From the NCBI GenBank assembly GCA_030522415.1, contig CM060108.1, forward strand, positions 52,926,452 through 52,990,451: 64,000 bases of DNA, read 5' to 3'. A program made the position numbers and the translations under genes. The notes under the pieces were generated by a model. It was not told the origin of the DNA. It did not search any database and saw only the letters and a list, made by a program, of their open reading frames with translations. The DNA comes from Channallabes apus. Lineage: Eukaryota > Chordata > Actinopteri > Siluriformes > Clariidae. Positions 1-10,223 of the stretch are shown one piece after another; the stretch's first letter is position 1; the number at the start of each line of letters is the position of its first letter.

Positions 1-39
1 TTAAGACAAGCTCATATTAGGCTCTAGCTTGCAGTGAAG

Positions 40-870
40 AATATTTGTCTACGCTAGAGCATGTTAGAGTGGAGTAGAGCGTGGGTGTGTCTGCAAATAC
101 CAAAAAGTGCTCCAAGGAATGAAAACCGGTGGACTGGCGACAGGGTCATGGGTGGCCGATTTGATGCACATAGGGAATGACGTCTGGCATGTGTAGACTG
201 ATTCAATAGAAGAGCTACTGTAGCTCACTTTGAGTTTAATAACTGCAGAGCAGCCAGGTTGCCTATGCAGAACCGAGTCCTGCAGAACCAGAAGCTACTA
301 CCATGGGTATGTGAGCATCAGAACTGGACCACGGAGCAATGGAAGACTGGAGCCTGCTCGGATTTTTTTTTTACATTATATTCGATCATATGAGATTCCT
401 GGGTTAGAGATGGATGCACTGTCAAGAAGGCATGAGTCAGTGTCATCCTCTAGGCGATGTTCTGCTGGGAAAGCTTGGGTCTTGCACTTCATGTGGATGT
501 TACTCTGACACATCCCACCTATCTAAACACTGTGAGAGACCGAGTTGCAAATAATGCACCCTGACACACTGCATACATTGCTCAGCAACGGAGGAACATG
601 ACAACGAGGTCAAAGCCTTGAAGGTCCCCAAATCTCAACCCGATGATCAAAGATCTGTGGGAAGAGCTGGACAAGGAAGTCTGATCCATGGAGGTCCGAC
701 CCCACAACATACAGGACTTCTGCTGATAACGTCTTGGTGTCAGATACAACACACACACACACACACACACACACACCACCTTGATGGGTCAGAGCTGTTC
801 TCATGGCACTAGGGGAACTACACCACATTAGACTAGTGGTTGTACTGTTATAATATGGACATGATGAGTG
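40..870 (+). mobile_element. Degraded Tc1/mariner-type transposon remnant
   Basis: The stretch resembles a transposase family widespread in fish genomes, read on the plus strand. Recognisable blocks are the segment near 110-240 (AGGGTCATGGG and CTACTGTAGCTCA), GAGCATCAGAACTGGACCAC near 312-332, and the C-terminal half near 420-740, where broken frames still suggest a Tc1-like DDE domain. Several indels and stops mean no protein can be made. A CA tract (748-776) interrupts the last part. The identification rests on memory of the repeat family, not on an alignment, and the outer ends are not defined. Confidence 0.5.
748..776. repeat. (CA)n microsatellite
   Basis: Pure CA dinucleotide run inside the degraded Tc1 remnant. 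Confidence 0.95.
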
Positions 871-954
871 TGTGTGTGTGTGTGTGTGTTATTTTTGGCC
901 ACCTCATTTCTACCCGAGGTGAAGCATGCTTTGTCATCCTATCTGCTTGATAGG

Positions 955-985
<31 letters not shown>
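868..985. repeat. (GT)n and (CT)n microsatellites
   Basis: A GT run at 868-889 and a CT run at about 957-985 are separated by roughly 70 bp of ordinary sequence. Small open frames across them are only read through the repeats. Confidence 0.9.
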
Positions 986-991
<6 letters not shown>

Positions 992-1379
992 TTTTCAGGC
1001 GTCTTTGTCTCCTCACTGTATCAGGCTCTCAGGGATTAGTTGTGGTTAATGTAGCCTTTTATACTGTGTGTGTGTGGCTTCTTCTTTGTGACCTCACTCC
1101 TCCTCCTTCGAGCTCTATAACGCTTCTCTCAGACCAATTTAAAAGTCGTTAGCAATAATGAACCCCCGCCAAAGCTGTACAAATAAACGTCCCACCACCA
1201 GACAGTTGCTCTGACCGCGGCGTCTGTGATTAACGCCATGTCTGTGTGCAGTGTTCTTCACTCTTTCTCTACTCCTGTCAACTTTATCTCTCAGTATTGT
1301 TAGACATGGTATTGTCAGTACTCCTAGTGCTAATGTCATTGAATTTAGTTGTTTGCAACCAACCTTTTATGTTGTTTCG

Positions 1380-1900
1380 AGTTATGATCATTAATGCCAG
1401 TATTGAGTGTTAGCAGGATTATTGTTAGTATTCATACGACTTTAGTGTCTATTGGTACTGTTGCATTTTATTGTTCATATTGTCAGTATTGACGGTTCCA
1501 GTATTTGCAATGTTAGCACTTTAGTGTTAATGTTATCAGGATTGGCAATGTTAGGACTGGTAGTGCTGCTCGTTAGTGTTTGTGTTGTCAATATTGACAG
1601 TGTTAGTATAATTCACTGTTATCAATATTTTTCACTTGGTAATGTCAGTACTGGCCAGGTGTAGCTCAGTGGTTAAGGCATAGGACTACGGTTCGGAAGG
1701 TCCCAGGTTCAAACCCCACAACCACCAAGTTTCCACTGTTGGGTCCTTGAGCAACGCCCTTAACCCTCAACTGCTCAGATGTGTAATGAGATAAAAATGT
1801 AAGTAGCTGGATAAGAGCGTCTGCCAAATGACTAAATGTAAATGTACTGGCACTGTGAGTATTCCTAGTGTTACAGTAGGACTTTAGTGTCAGTATTGTC
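1380..1900. repeat. Degenerate short tandem repeat (TTGTCAGTATTG-like)
   Basis: Words such as TTGTCAGTATTGAC, GTTAGCACTTTAGTG and GTTAGTATT recur irregularly on both sides of the SINE at 1656-1843. This suggests an old decayed tandem repeat that the SINE later entered. The period is irregular and was judged by eye. Confidence 0.45.
1656..1843 (+). mobile_element. tRNA-derived SINE with L2-type tail, flanked by 8-bp duplication
   Basis: The 5' part has an A-box-like TAGCTCAGTGGTTAAGG and a B-box-like GGTTCAAACCC, as expected of a Pol III promoter taken from a tRNA. The 3' part ends in GGATAAGAGCGTCTGCCAAATG, a tail shared by many teleost SINEs and LINEs of the L2 group. The octamer GTACTGGC occurs just before (1648-1655) and just after (1844-1851) the element, a good candidate target-site duplication from reverse-transcription-driven insertion. 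A minus-strand relative lies at 11519-11709. Confidence 0.85.
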
Positions 1901-2330
1901 AAAGTCAACTTTATCTTCAATTCTGCTACATGTACAGTGTATACATATAGAGAATTGAAATGACGTTTCTCTCAGTCCTGCTTACGAATAACACGTGATG
2001 ATCAGAGTTCACAGCTGTGTTATACAGTGAAACAGAGGGACACATGTGGTGTATGATCGTAGCCAGGGGTTGAGTGTGTGAGACAGTTTAGATATAATAT
2101 GTGGATGAGGCATGATTGTGCGCGTTATTACAGTATGAGTTACAGAAGAGTGTTGTAGAGTTTAACGGCTCCTGGAGGAATCGCTCCCCTGTAGAACAGT
2201 CAGTGGTGATCAGTCTTGGGCTGAACATGCTTCTCTGATCAACACGTTGCGTATCGGGTGAGAAGGATCATCCTGGATTGAGTGTAGTTTAGACAGCATC
2301 CTTGTTGCATCCTCCTCCCAGTAGCACAAA
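1898..2330 (-). mobile_element. Probable 5'-truncated LINE 3' region (minus strand)
   Basis: The stretch beginning CAAAGTCAACTTTATCTTC and running to GTTGCATCCTCCTCCCAG resembles the 3' end of a non-LTR element common in fish, read from the minus strand. No domain-level protein remains. The call is from recall of the repeat family and is tentative. Confidence 0.35.
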
Positions 2331-3365
2331 TGTATAGTTGTAATAATCTACACCATGTTCCCATTTACATTATGTTCCCAGTTTCTATAGTTTTGAATAG
2401 TTGTAGAAAACATATAGGACAGTTTTATCTGTACTATGTACAGTTTAATTTTACAGGTAACATCTCCTGACATGCTGGTGCTACCATTGCTTTAGCGGTG
2501 GTAGCACATTTTGACAGATTGATTTAATATTACTCATCAATACTACTCATCTGTTAAGTTAACCATGCAAATGAACATGAACCCACAAGTTGCTTGGAGT
2601 AGTAGCATGGATCAATGGGCAGGAAACATGACGTACAGTATTTGTGGTCTGTCCTTGCATGGGTAGCAGAGACTGATGAGTAGGATGAGTTTATAGAGTA
2701 CAGGCCCTTCTGATTCATTTGTCCAGTCTGTTATTCTGTGACACCTTCATGCTACAGCCCCAACAGCCCACCACATAAAAGATGACAACATTGTATTCCA
2801 CCACAGAATTGTCGAACATACAGTATGCAGCATGGTTTTGCGGATGTTGAAAGACAATACAGCCAGCTCTGGTCTTTGTTGTAAAGCACTGATGTGTTTA
2901 TTGCCCAATCCACTTTATGGTCTCAATGGGGACTCCATTATACACTATAGAATTTCTCCCCCAGTAAGAGAGGCGGAATGGATTCTTGCATCCATACACT
3001 CAGTATTTATAAATACCCATACAGTAAGTCCATTACATACGAACATTCGAGTTACAAACTTTCTTTCACTCATGTTCAATCACGGACATTAGATCACATA
3101 TCCAGCGAGCATTGTCACATGTGTCATCCCAGGATATCTGGAAGCAAGCATAAAAGCAGCGGCAATGAAGAGACCAAAGGGATTGAGTGAATGGAGTGAA
3201 GTGAAAAGAAGGCAGACATTGTTTGTTCTTTTAAGACATATGATTCAACCGTCCACGCGATGGTTGCGCAAGGTCAAAATCATGGAACATGTTAGTTTTA
3301 TTCTATGTATAGCCAACTGTGTCTCTATCCAATGTTTGTTGGACTCATGTTTGTTGGATATATGC
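2331..3365. other. Unassigned intergenic stretch
   Basis: No gene, RNA or clear repeat was recognised. The open frames here are under 90 codons and overlap each other without coding character. Confidence 0.5.
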
Positions 3366-4153
3366 TATATTGCCAAAAAGTATCAGAAACCTGCTATCAC
3401 ATTCATATGAACTTGAGTAACTTTAAATATGATGTTGGCCCACCCTTTGCAGCTATAACAGCTTCAACGCTTAGCCGCTTCAACTCTTCTGAGAAGCCTT
3501 TCCATGAGGTTTAGGAGTGTGTTTATGGGAATTTTAAATTTCTCTTCCAGAAGTGCATTTGTGAGGTCACACACTGATGTTGGACGAGAAGGCCTGGTTT
3601 GCAGTCTCCACTCTAATTCATCCCAAAGGTCTTCTATCTGGTTGAGGTCAGGACTCTGTGCAGGCCAGTCAAGTTCTTCCACACCAAACTCGCTCATCCA
3701 TGCCTGTGTGGACCTTGCTTTGTGCACTGGTGCGCAGTCATTTTGGAGCAGGACTGTTCCCACAAAGTTGGGAGCATGAAATTGTCCAAAATGCCTTGGT
3801 ATGCTGAAGCATTAAGAGTTCCTAACAAAGGGGCTAAGCCCAATGTCTACAAAACATACCAGTTCCAGCATGACTGCACACCAGTGCACAAAGCAAGGTC
3901 CATAAAGACATGGATGATCCAGGCCTACTTATCCGAGATCAGAGTCTGACCTCACAGATGTGCTTCTAGAAGAATGGTCATAAACACACTCCTAAACCTT
4001 GTGAAAAGCCGTCCCAGAAGAGTTTAAGGTTTAAGGTCTTATAGCTGCAAAGAGGTGGGGCCAACATCTATTAAACACTATGGATTAAGACTTGGATGTG
4101 ACTCAAGTTCATATCCATGTGAAGGCAGGAGAGCGAATACTTTTGGAAAATAG

Positions 4154-4156
<3 letters not shown>
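3366..4156. mobile_element. Fold-back (deleted) Tc1-like element
   Basis: The left end TATTGCCAAAAAGTATC and the right end GAATACTTTTGGAAAATA are imperfect inverted repeats typical of a fish Tc1 family. Inward from each end lie long matching arms. The left arm (3464-3763, read on minus) encodes the last ~99 residues of a Tc1 transposase, with DCAPVHKA, SPDLNQIEDLW and a terminal RRVEAAKR. The right arm (about 3860-4060, read on plus) carries a second, more broken copy of the same 3' coding region. The two arms therefore point outward as a large inverted duplication with the N-terminal half missing. The element cannot encode a working enzyme. Confidence 0.75.
3464..3763 (-). pseudogene. Tc1-like transposase C-terminal fragment
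   Basis: The open frame covers only the C-terminal third of a Tc1 transposase. It has the QNDCAPVHK block, which holds the second catalytic Asp, and SPDLNQIE, which holds the final Glu. Normal family members are about 340 residues; here the DNA-binding helix-turn-helix domains and the first Asp are absent. It lies in the left arm of the fold-back element. Confidence 0.7.

Positions 4157-4207
<51 letters not shown>
4155..4207. repeat. (TA)n tract between two Tc1-type elements
   Basis: A pure TA run of about 50 bp joins the right end of the fold-back element to the left end of the next Tc1 element. Tc1 elements insert at TA, so a TA run is a natural landing site. Confidence 0.95.
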
Positions 4208-4210
<3 letters not shown>

Positions 4211-5829
4211 TGGTGTGAAAAACTATTTGCCCCCTTATTCTTATTCTTTTGCATGTTTGTCACACTTAAATGTTTCTGCTCATCAACAACAGTTAACTAT
4301 TAGTCAAAGATAACATAATTGAACACAAAATGCAGTTTTTAAATGAAGGTTTACTTTATTAAGGGAGAAAAAAACCTCCAAATCTACATGGCCCTGTGTG
4401 AAAAAGTGATTGCCCCCCTTGATAAAAAATAACTTAACTGTGGTTTATCACACCTGAGTTCAATTTCTGTAGTCAATTTCCCCAGGCCTGATTACTGCCA
4501 CACCTGTTTCAATCATGAAATCACTTAAATAGGAGCTACCTGACACAGAGAAGTAGACCAAAAGCACCTCAAAAGCTAGACATCATCATCATCAAGATCC
4601 AAAGAAATTCAGGAACAAATGAGAACAAAAGTAATTGAGATCTATCAGTCTGGTAAAGGTTATAAAGCCATTTCTAAAGCTTTGGGACTCCAGCGAACCA
4701 CAGTGAGAGCCATTATCCACAAATGGCAAAAACATGGAACAGTGGTGAACCTTCCCAGGAGTGGCCGGCCGACCAAAATTACCCCAAGAGCACAGAGACG
4801 ACTCATCCGAGAGGCCACAAAAGACCCCAGGACAACATCTAAAGAACTGCAGGCCTCACTTGCCTCAATTAAGGTCAGTGTTCACAACTCCACCATAAGA
4901 AAGAGACTGGGCAAAAACGGCCTGCATGGCAGATTTCCAAGGCGCAAACCACTTTTAAGCAAAAAGAACATTAAGCCTCGTCTCAATTTTGCTAAAAAAA
5001 ACATCTCAATGATTGCCAAGACTTGGGAAAATACCTTGTGGACCGACGAGACAAAAGCTTAACTTTTTGGAAGGTGCGTGTCCCGTTACATCTGGCGTAA
5101 AAGTAACACAGCATTTCAGAAAAAGAACATCATACCAACAGTAAAATATGGTGGTGGTAGTGTGATGGTCTGGGGTTGTTTTGCTGCTTCAGGACCTGGA
5201 AGGCTTGCTGTGATAGATGGAACCATGAATTCTACTGTCTACCAAAAAATCCTGAAGGAGAATGTCCGGCCATCTGTTCGTCAACTCAAGCTGAAGCGAT
5301 CTTTGGTGCTGCAGCAGGACAATGACCCAAAACACACCAGCAAATCCACCTCTGAATGGCTGAAGAAAAACAAAATGAAGACTCTGGAGTGGCCTAGTCA
5401 AAGTCCTGACCTGAATCCTATTGAGATGTTGTGGCATGACCTTAAAAAGGCGGTTCATGCTAGAAAACCCTCAAATAAAGCTGAATTACAACAATTCTGC
5501 AAAGATGAGTGGGCCAAAATTCCTCCAGAGCGCTGTAAAAGACTCGTTGCAAGTTATCGCAAACGCTTGATTGCAGTTATTGCTGCTAAGGGTGGCCCAA
5601 CCAGTTATTAGGTTCAGGGGGCAATTACTTTTTGACACAGAGCCATGTAGGTTTGGATTTTTTTTCTCCCTAAATAATAAAACCCCTCATTTAAAAACTG
5701 CATTTTGTGTTTACTTGTGTTATCTTTGACTAATACTTAAATGTGTTTGATGATCAGAAACATTTTGTGTGACAAACATGCAAAAGAATAAGAAATCAGG
5801 AGGGGGGCAAATAGTTTTTCACACCACTG
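4208..5829 (+). mobile_element. Near-complete Tc1/mariner transposon (DD34E)
   Basis: The element begins CAGTGGTGTGAAAAACTATT and ends with the inverse, ATAGTTTTTCACACCACTG. TA dinucleotides flank both ends (4206-4207 and 5830-5831), as expected of TA target duplication. The inverted repeats extend inward for well over 100 bp (for example the AAAACTGCATTTTGTGTT block near the right end and its mirror near 4325). One transposase gene occupies 4619-5611. A second copy in opposite orientation starts at 62438. The transposase carries an in-frame stop, so this copy is probably non-autonomous but may still be mobilised in trans. Confidence 0.9.
4619..5611 (+). pseudogene. Tc1-like transposase, one in-frame stop
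   Basis: The gene reads in one frame from ATG at 4619 to TAG at 5611, with a single TAA at 5060-5062 about 147 codons in. The N-terminal part has paired helix-turn-helix character (KVIEIYQSGKGYKAISKALG and RTTVRAIIHKW) and a basic stretch after it, which bind the inverted repeats. The catalytic core follows: WTDETK (first Asp), the glycine-rich GGGSVMVWGCF, LQQDNDPKHT (second Asp) and SPDLNPIE (Glu). Thirty-four residues separate the last two, hence DD34E. The stop falls just after the first Asp. A residue or two also seem missing near KTWENTLW. Length is otherwise normal for the family (about 330-340 codons). Confidence 0.88.
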
Positions 5830-5831
5830 TA

Positions 5832-5873
5832 TACACACACACACAACACACACACATGCACACACACACACAC
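5832..5873. repeat. (CA)n-rich microsatellite
   Basis: Interrupted CA repeats directly abut the right end of the Tc1 element; the TA target lies at their edge. Confidence 0.85.
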
Positions 5874-6531
5874 TTCTACTCAGATGTCATTAATATCAGG
5901 ATGAGCGAACAGCCAAGAACCCAAAACTTTCCTATCATGCTCTCAGTGTGTTACCATGGTAACGTCAGTAACATTACCACGAGAGAAAAGGGACATGACT
6001 GGCTGAGATGAATATCGCTCCTGTTCACGTCCATTTTTGCAGGGAGACACAAATCCACTTGTAAGGGATTGTGGGAACTTGAGCAACCAGAACAGCTCTC
6101 CTGTCTAAAGTGTGTGTGTGTGTGTGTGTGTCACCTGTGTGTCTTCTGTGTGTAATGACATCAGGCTGAGATTTTCAGAGCTCAGTCACTGTCTATACTT
6201 AACACCTCTGCAGTACGCAGTAAACGTGTGTGTGTGTGTTTGTGTGTGTGTTGTGGAGCAGATTTGTCGTAAGAGCATCACTCAGGACTGCGTCTACGCT
6301 GCTCAGTTATTCATCATCGACTCAACGCAATATTTTCCACATGAGCGGTTTGAGAGACTCATTTTTAGAACAGGTTACCAGTCTGTGCTTGTGGGTGGTT
6401 TAGATCACTTTCACTTGGTTGACCATCTTGGTACCTGCTCGAGGAGACGACCCAGTGGATTAAACCCAGCTGTGGAATAACTTTACAAAAGTTCCAACAT
6501 TGGTTCTCTGATTACAGGACTGAGATGCTCA
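5874..6531. other. Unassigned stretch with GT repeats
   Basis: GT runs occur at about 6110-6131 and 6224-6251. The 122-codon frame at 6112-6480 begins inside a GT run and has no recognisable domain, so it is not called as a gene. Confidence 0.5.
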
Positions 6532-6640
6532 AGTTCGAATTTCAAATTCAAATTGTTATTCATCATGTACCGTACACGACCGTACACAGTATTATATGCA
6601 GTAAAATACGGCTTACACGGCTGTTTGTGATCTAAAAAAG
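6532..6640 (-). mobile_element. 5'-truncated CR1-type LINE tail
   Basis: On the minus strand the tail ends in repeated TTTGAATTTGAA-like words. On the plus strand ATTCAAATTCAAATT is followed by a variant of ACAGTATTATATGCAGTAAAAT. The same signature ends the larger LINE copies at 30487, 31175, 31968 and 38537. Confidence 0.65.
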
Positions 6641-6821
6641 AATGGCAATAGAAAAGAATGCAAAATATAAAGTCTTCTATATGTAGTAATAGGCTCAAGA
6701 TAAGATCAGTGATTCTGGGTAAAAATTTAACTCACCTGTTCATACTGCAGGCAAAAAAAGGACTAAATCTGGTTAAAAAAAAAAAAAAAAAAAGTTCTCC
6801 AGGCGTCCTGAAGGACTTTTA

Positions 6822-6985
6822 TTCATTCATCTTCTATACCGCTTAATCCTGTGTTCAGGGTCGCGGGGGACCTGGAGCCTATCCCAGGAGACTTCGGGCA
6901 CTAGGCGGGGTACACCCTGGACAGGGTGCCAGTCCATCGCAGGGCACACACACATACACTCACTCACACACCCAATGGACTTTTA
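6822..6985 (+). repeat. Fish interspersed repeat (TTCATCTTCTATACCGCTTA type)
   Basis: The words TTCATCTTCTATACCGCTTA, GGGTCGCGGGGGACCTGGAG and CCAGTCCATCGCAGGGCACA mark a very common teleost interspersed repeat that usually leads into a CA-rich tail, as here. Its class (SINE or LINE tail) is not certain. A shorter minus-strand piece lies near 40755-40825. Confidence 0.6.
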
Positions 6986-6989
6986 TTTC

Positions 6990-9715
6990 TCTCATTATTT
7001 TCAGTCCAGTCCCTGTACCTGAACAGTTTCAGAGGAATGTTTTTTTTTTGTTTTTTTCACAGTGACCTATGAAGCATTCAAGCATAAAAACCATCTAACC
7101 ATCTTACTGGATCATCTAAGGCATGAACCAGTAAGAAACAGGTGCAGACGATGACAAATGATCAGAGGAGTAAACTGTTGATGCTGAATGCTGATTTGTT
7201 GGAAAAAACAAGAGTGGGAATGAGGCTGCTGCTGAGGTTGTTACATAAACAACCAGTTTTTAAATTTTAATTGTTTTTCACTATGCACGCTGTTTAGCAG
7301 TAAAACGTTTGTTCCCATTTCTTTAATTTATCTACATCATTTATTTTCATATGAAGCAATGAGGGTGGTCAGACTTCTGCACGGGACTATATGTATATGA
7401 ATAAATAAAGGATGTTCATATTAAATCTTTCATCTGAATAATCGTCACCTTTATAGTTATATAAATTAAAGTTTAAACTCTAATTTTCAAAATTTTCCAC
7501 CTGTAACTCATTAGCAAATGATAGTTACGTATGTTTTAGTGAAACCACACGCCATTCCCTCCTTCCCTCTTACATAAGCTGGTGTTTTGAGATGACTAGA
7601 ACCGAACTCGAAGAAGAAACTCACTTTCTCTCACCTGTACATTCCCGAGTCTGTGGCATTATGGGTAAAAAGTTAAATCTCTGCGAGTGGGAGGGAACGT
7701 TTAGCCGGAGGGCGTAGGGATTAGCGGATCTGTGCATTTGAAATGGCTCCGGTTCTCCTGCCGCTTTTGTGCTGCAGATATATGATGAACGTCATGTAGA
7801 AAGAACGAGCAGAAGAAAGACGCCTCGATCCTCTTTTTGTTCTCAGGTTCTCGCTTCAGGGTGTGAGCACATCGCGGCACGAATACAAAATACACATTAC
7901 TCGCAGTTGAGGATTAAATGCACAGCTTCTTGCAACACGCAGTTATAAAAGAGAACTTACAGTATAAATCTTTACTGACAAAAACAAATGCCTGACTTTA
8001 AAGACAGTAAGCATGAAGAGAAATCAACCTTGTCTCACTGTCATGTCAATTTCGACACTGTTCCATCTCCTTTATCAATGCAGGCATGGACTGACCGCTA
8101 CAAGTTCAGGATTTTTTTTTGGCTATTATAACATGAAAAACACCTTGAACTTAAAGGCATTTATCATGTTTGTCATCCTGTTATAGAACGTTCCTCGTGT
8201 ACCTTCCCTTTTAAAAATATATGCCTTTAACCTTGCATCCCCCCAAACCCCCAAGTTGTGACTTGCCCATTTTCCACTTTGAAATTTGTCCCTGTTGTCA
8301 AAGCACAGGAGAAAAGCAAACATCTTTTTTCAGGGATAGAGGGGGAAGAATGTACAATTTCCTCAAGCGTAGACACATGCATTATGTCCTGTGGGCCTTG
8401 TTTCCAAAGGGGACCATGACAGACGCTTGGAGAAGCCCATGCTACTGAAGGTCAGACACGCCCACCATGTCCACATACCTTCATTGAACATACGAAGAAA
8501 AACGGTCCTACAAGACCCACCTTGTGCGCTAGCAAAAGCAAGTCACCAAGTGGAGAAATATTACAGTGTCTTTAGACTTTATCTGGGACGGTAAGGAGCA
8601 CAGCAATTAGTCCTTCCTCTTTATTTCATCCACTCATTATCTACTTTCTTGTATTTAACTGGCTAACAAGTCCATTATAACAACAGCTACCACATCTTAC
8701 CCAAATCAGCAGCATAGTAAAGCTTTTAATTTAAACAAGGGCAAGATTTTTTTCTAATTTGTCCAGTACTGATCTCAGATGTATGGAAACTGAGACCACC
8801 TACATTGTGGTGTATTATTCCTCAACACAAAAACTAGAGACCTAAAAAATAGAAATGGCACAACCTTGGAGGAAGAAGGAAAGTAGGACAGTAGAAACTG
8901 CCAAAAAGATAACTTCTGACCTGGACATTAAGGACACTGTAAAATTGAGTTGGATTTTTAATCAGTTATTCTTTCCTTCTTCTTTTCTCCTCTACATTAA
9001 TCTTAGCCGATTCTTAACTAGTGCACTTTCCCGTCAAGGCTACACCCACCAACTAGGGACATGGACACCAGCCAACCACATCTTTTTGAACTGCTTGCTC
9101 ACGCACTGTAGAGAGAGCGCCATACTGTAACACAGTCTGAGGATAGCACTATCCATTTTTTCCACTTGTGTAAGCTCACAGACCCTCATCGGTCTAGACT
9201 GGCCACCATAGAATGCCACCCATCTCTCCCGTGAAAGAGCTTTCTAGGCTCCCCAGCTGAAGAAGGGTACGGCATGATAAGGCTTGCAATCTCTAGAGGA
9301 TAGGTTACCGCCGCACCTCTTGGAGGGTAAGGGGGTGATTGAGGTGGACTAGTGACTTCTAAAGCAGTGAGGAAAATGGCTACTAATCTGTACACTGGCA
9401 AGACACAAAGTGAAAAAAGGAATCAGGGACTGGTAAACTGGACAAAATAAGAATTAGGGACTCTCAGTTATAGAGGAAAGTGAGGACCTGGAAACCAGGA
9501 AAGACAGAAACTAAAGAAAATCCAGAGGCTAAATTTACTGAAAGAAGGGAACAAGGGAACCAAAGCCCTGTAAATTAGGGGGCCTGGAATTTGGGGAACG
9601 TAGTGATACAAAATCGATCTAAACAAGGAAACTAAGCACCTGCTGTATTGAACAGCAATGGTGACTGTTCCCGAGTTAGTTGAAGAGGAACTGACATTTG
9701 AGTCAGTGATACTGT
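6990..9715. other. Unassigned intergenic stretch
   Basis: No gene was recognised. A G+C-richer patch at about 7640-7880 was examined as a possible first exon or promoter for wnt9a. Its short frame starting MAPVLLPLLCC near 7743 does not lead into the expected YFG splice junction. Confidence 0.5.
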
Positions 9716-9938
9716 GCCTAAGGCTAAGGCACTGAGTTACTGTTCGGAAGATCAGCCGTTTAATCCCCAGCTACACTGGGTTGCAATTGTTGGGCCCTTG
9801 AACAAGGCCCTTAACCCTATCTGCTCCAGGGGGCGCTGTAACACGGCTGACCCTGTGCTCTGACCCCAGTTACGCTGGGATATGTGAAGAAGGAATTTCA
9901 CTGTGCTGTAATGAATATGTGACAAAGAAAGCCTTAAC
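9716..9938 (+). mobile_element. SINE, second tRNA-related family
   Basis: The stretch holds GCTAAGGCACTGAGTTACTG, TTGGGCCCTTGAACAAGGCC, CTCTGACCCCAG and GGAATTTCACTGTGCTGTAA in order. It ends ATGTGACAAAGAAAGCC. The same order recurs at 16812-17045, 60536-60735 and 60988-61235, which defines a repeated family in this window distinct from the SINE at 1656. Confidence 0.8.
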
Positions 9939-10153
9939 TTAACTGTTTTTTGTTCCCTATCGCTCACAGCCAATCAGTACACACTTAAGCTGGTCTCAGC
10001 CAATCAGAACACAGTGACCAGCCAACCTGGTATCAGCCAATCCGAACAGAGATCTGGACTGCTGTTGAAACAAAAACGGAACATCTATTATTGCCTCTAT
10101 TTTCGCAGGGCATAGTGTTAGGTTTAAGAGGACACGATAGGTTGTGTAAAACA

Positions 10154-10223
<70 letters not shown>

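Noticed and set aside
230..508. 92-codon plus-strand frame
   Set aside because: It crosses the degraded Tc1 remnant in a wrong frame; stops and indels show it is not a working gene.
1656..1730. Functional tRNA gene
   Set aside because: A and B boxes are present but the cloverleaf does not close, and the sequence runs on into a SINE body and tail.
6112..6480. 122-codon plus-strand frame
   Set aside because: It begins within a GT repeat and has no recognisable domain.
7743..7800. MAPVLLPLLCC short frame as wnt9a exon 1
   Set aside because: It looks like a signal peptide but stops after 18 codons and lacks the YFG junction and a donor in the right phase.
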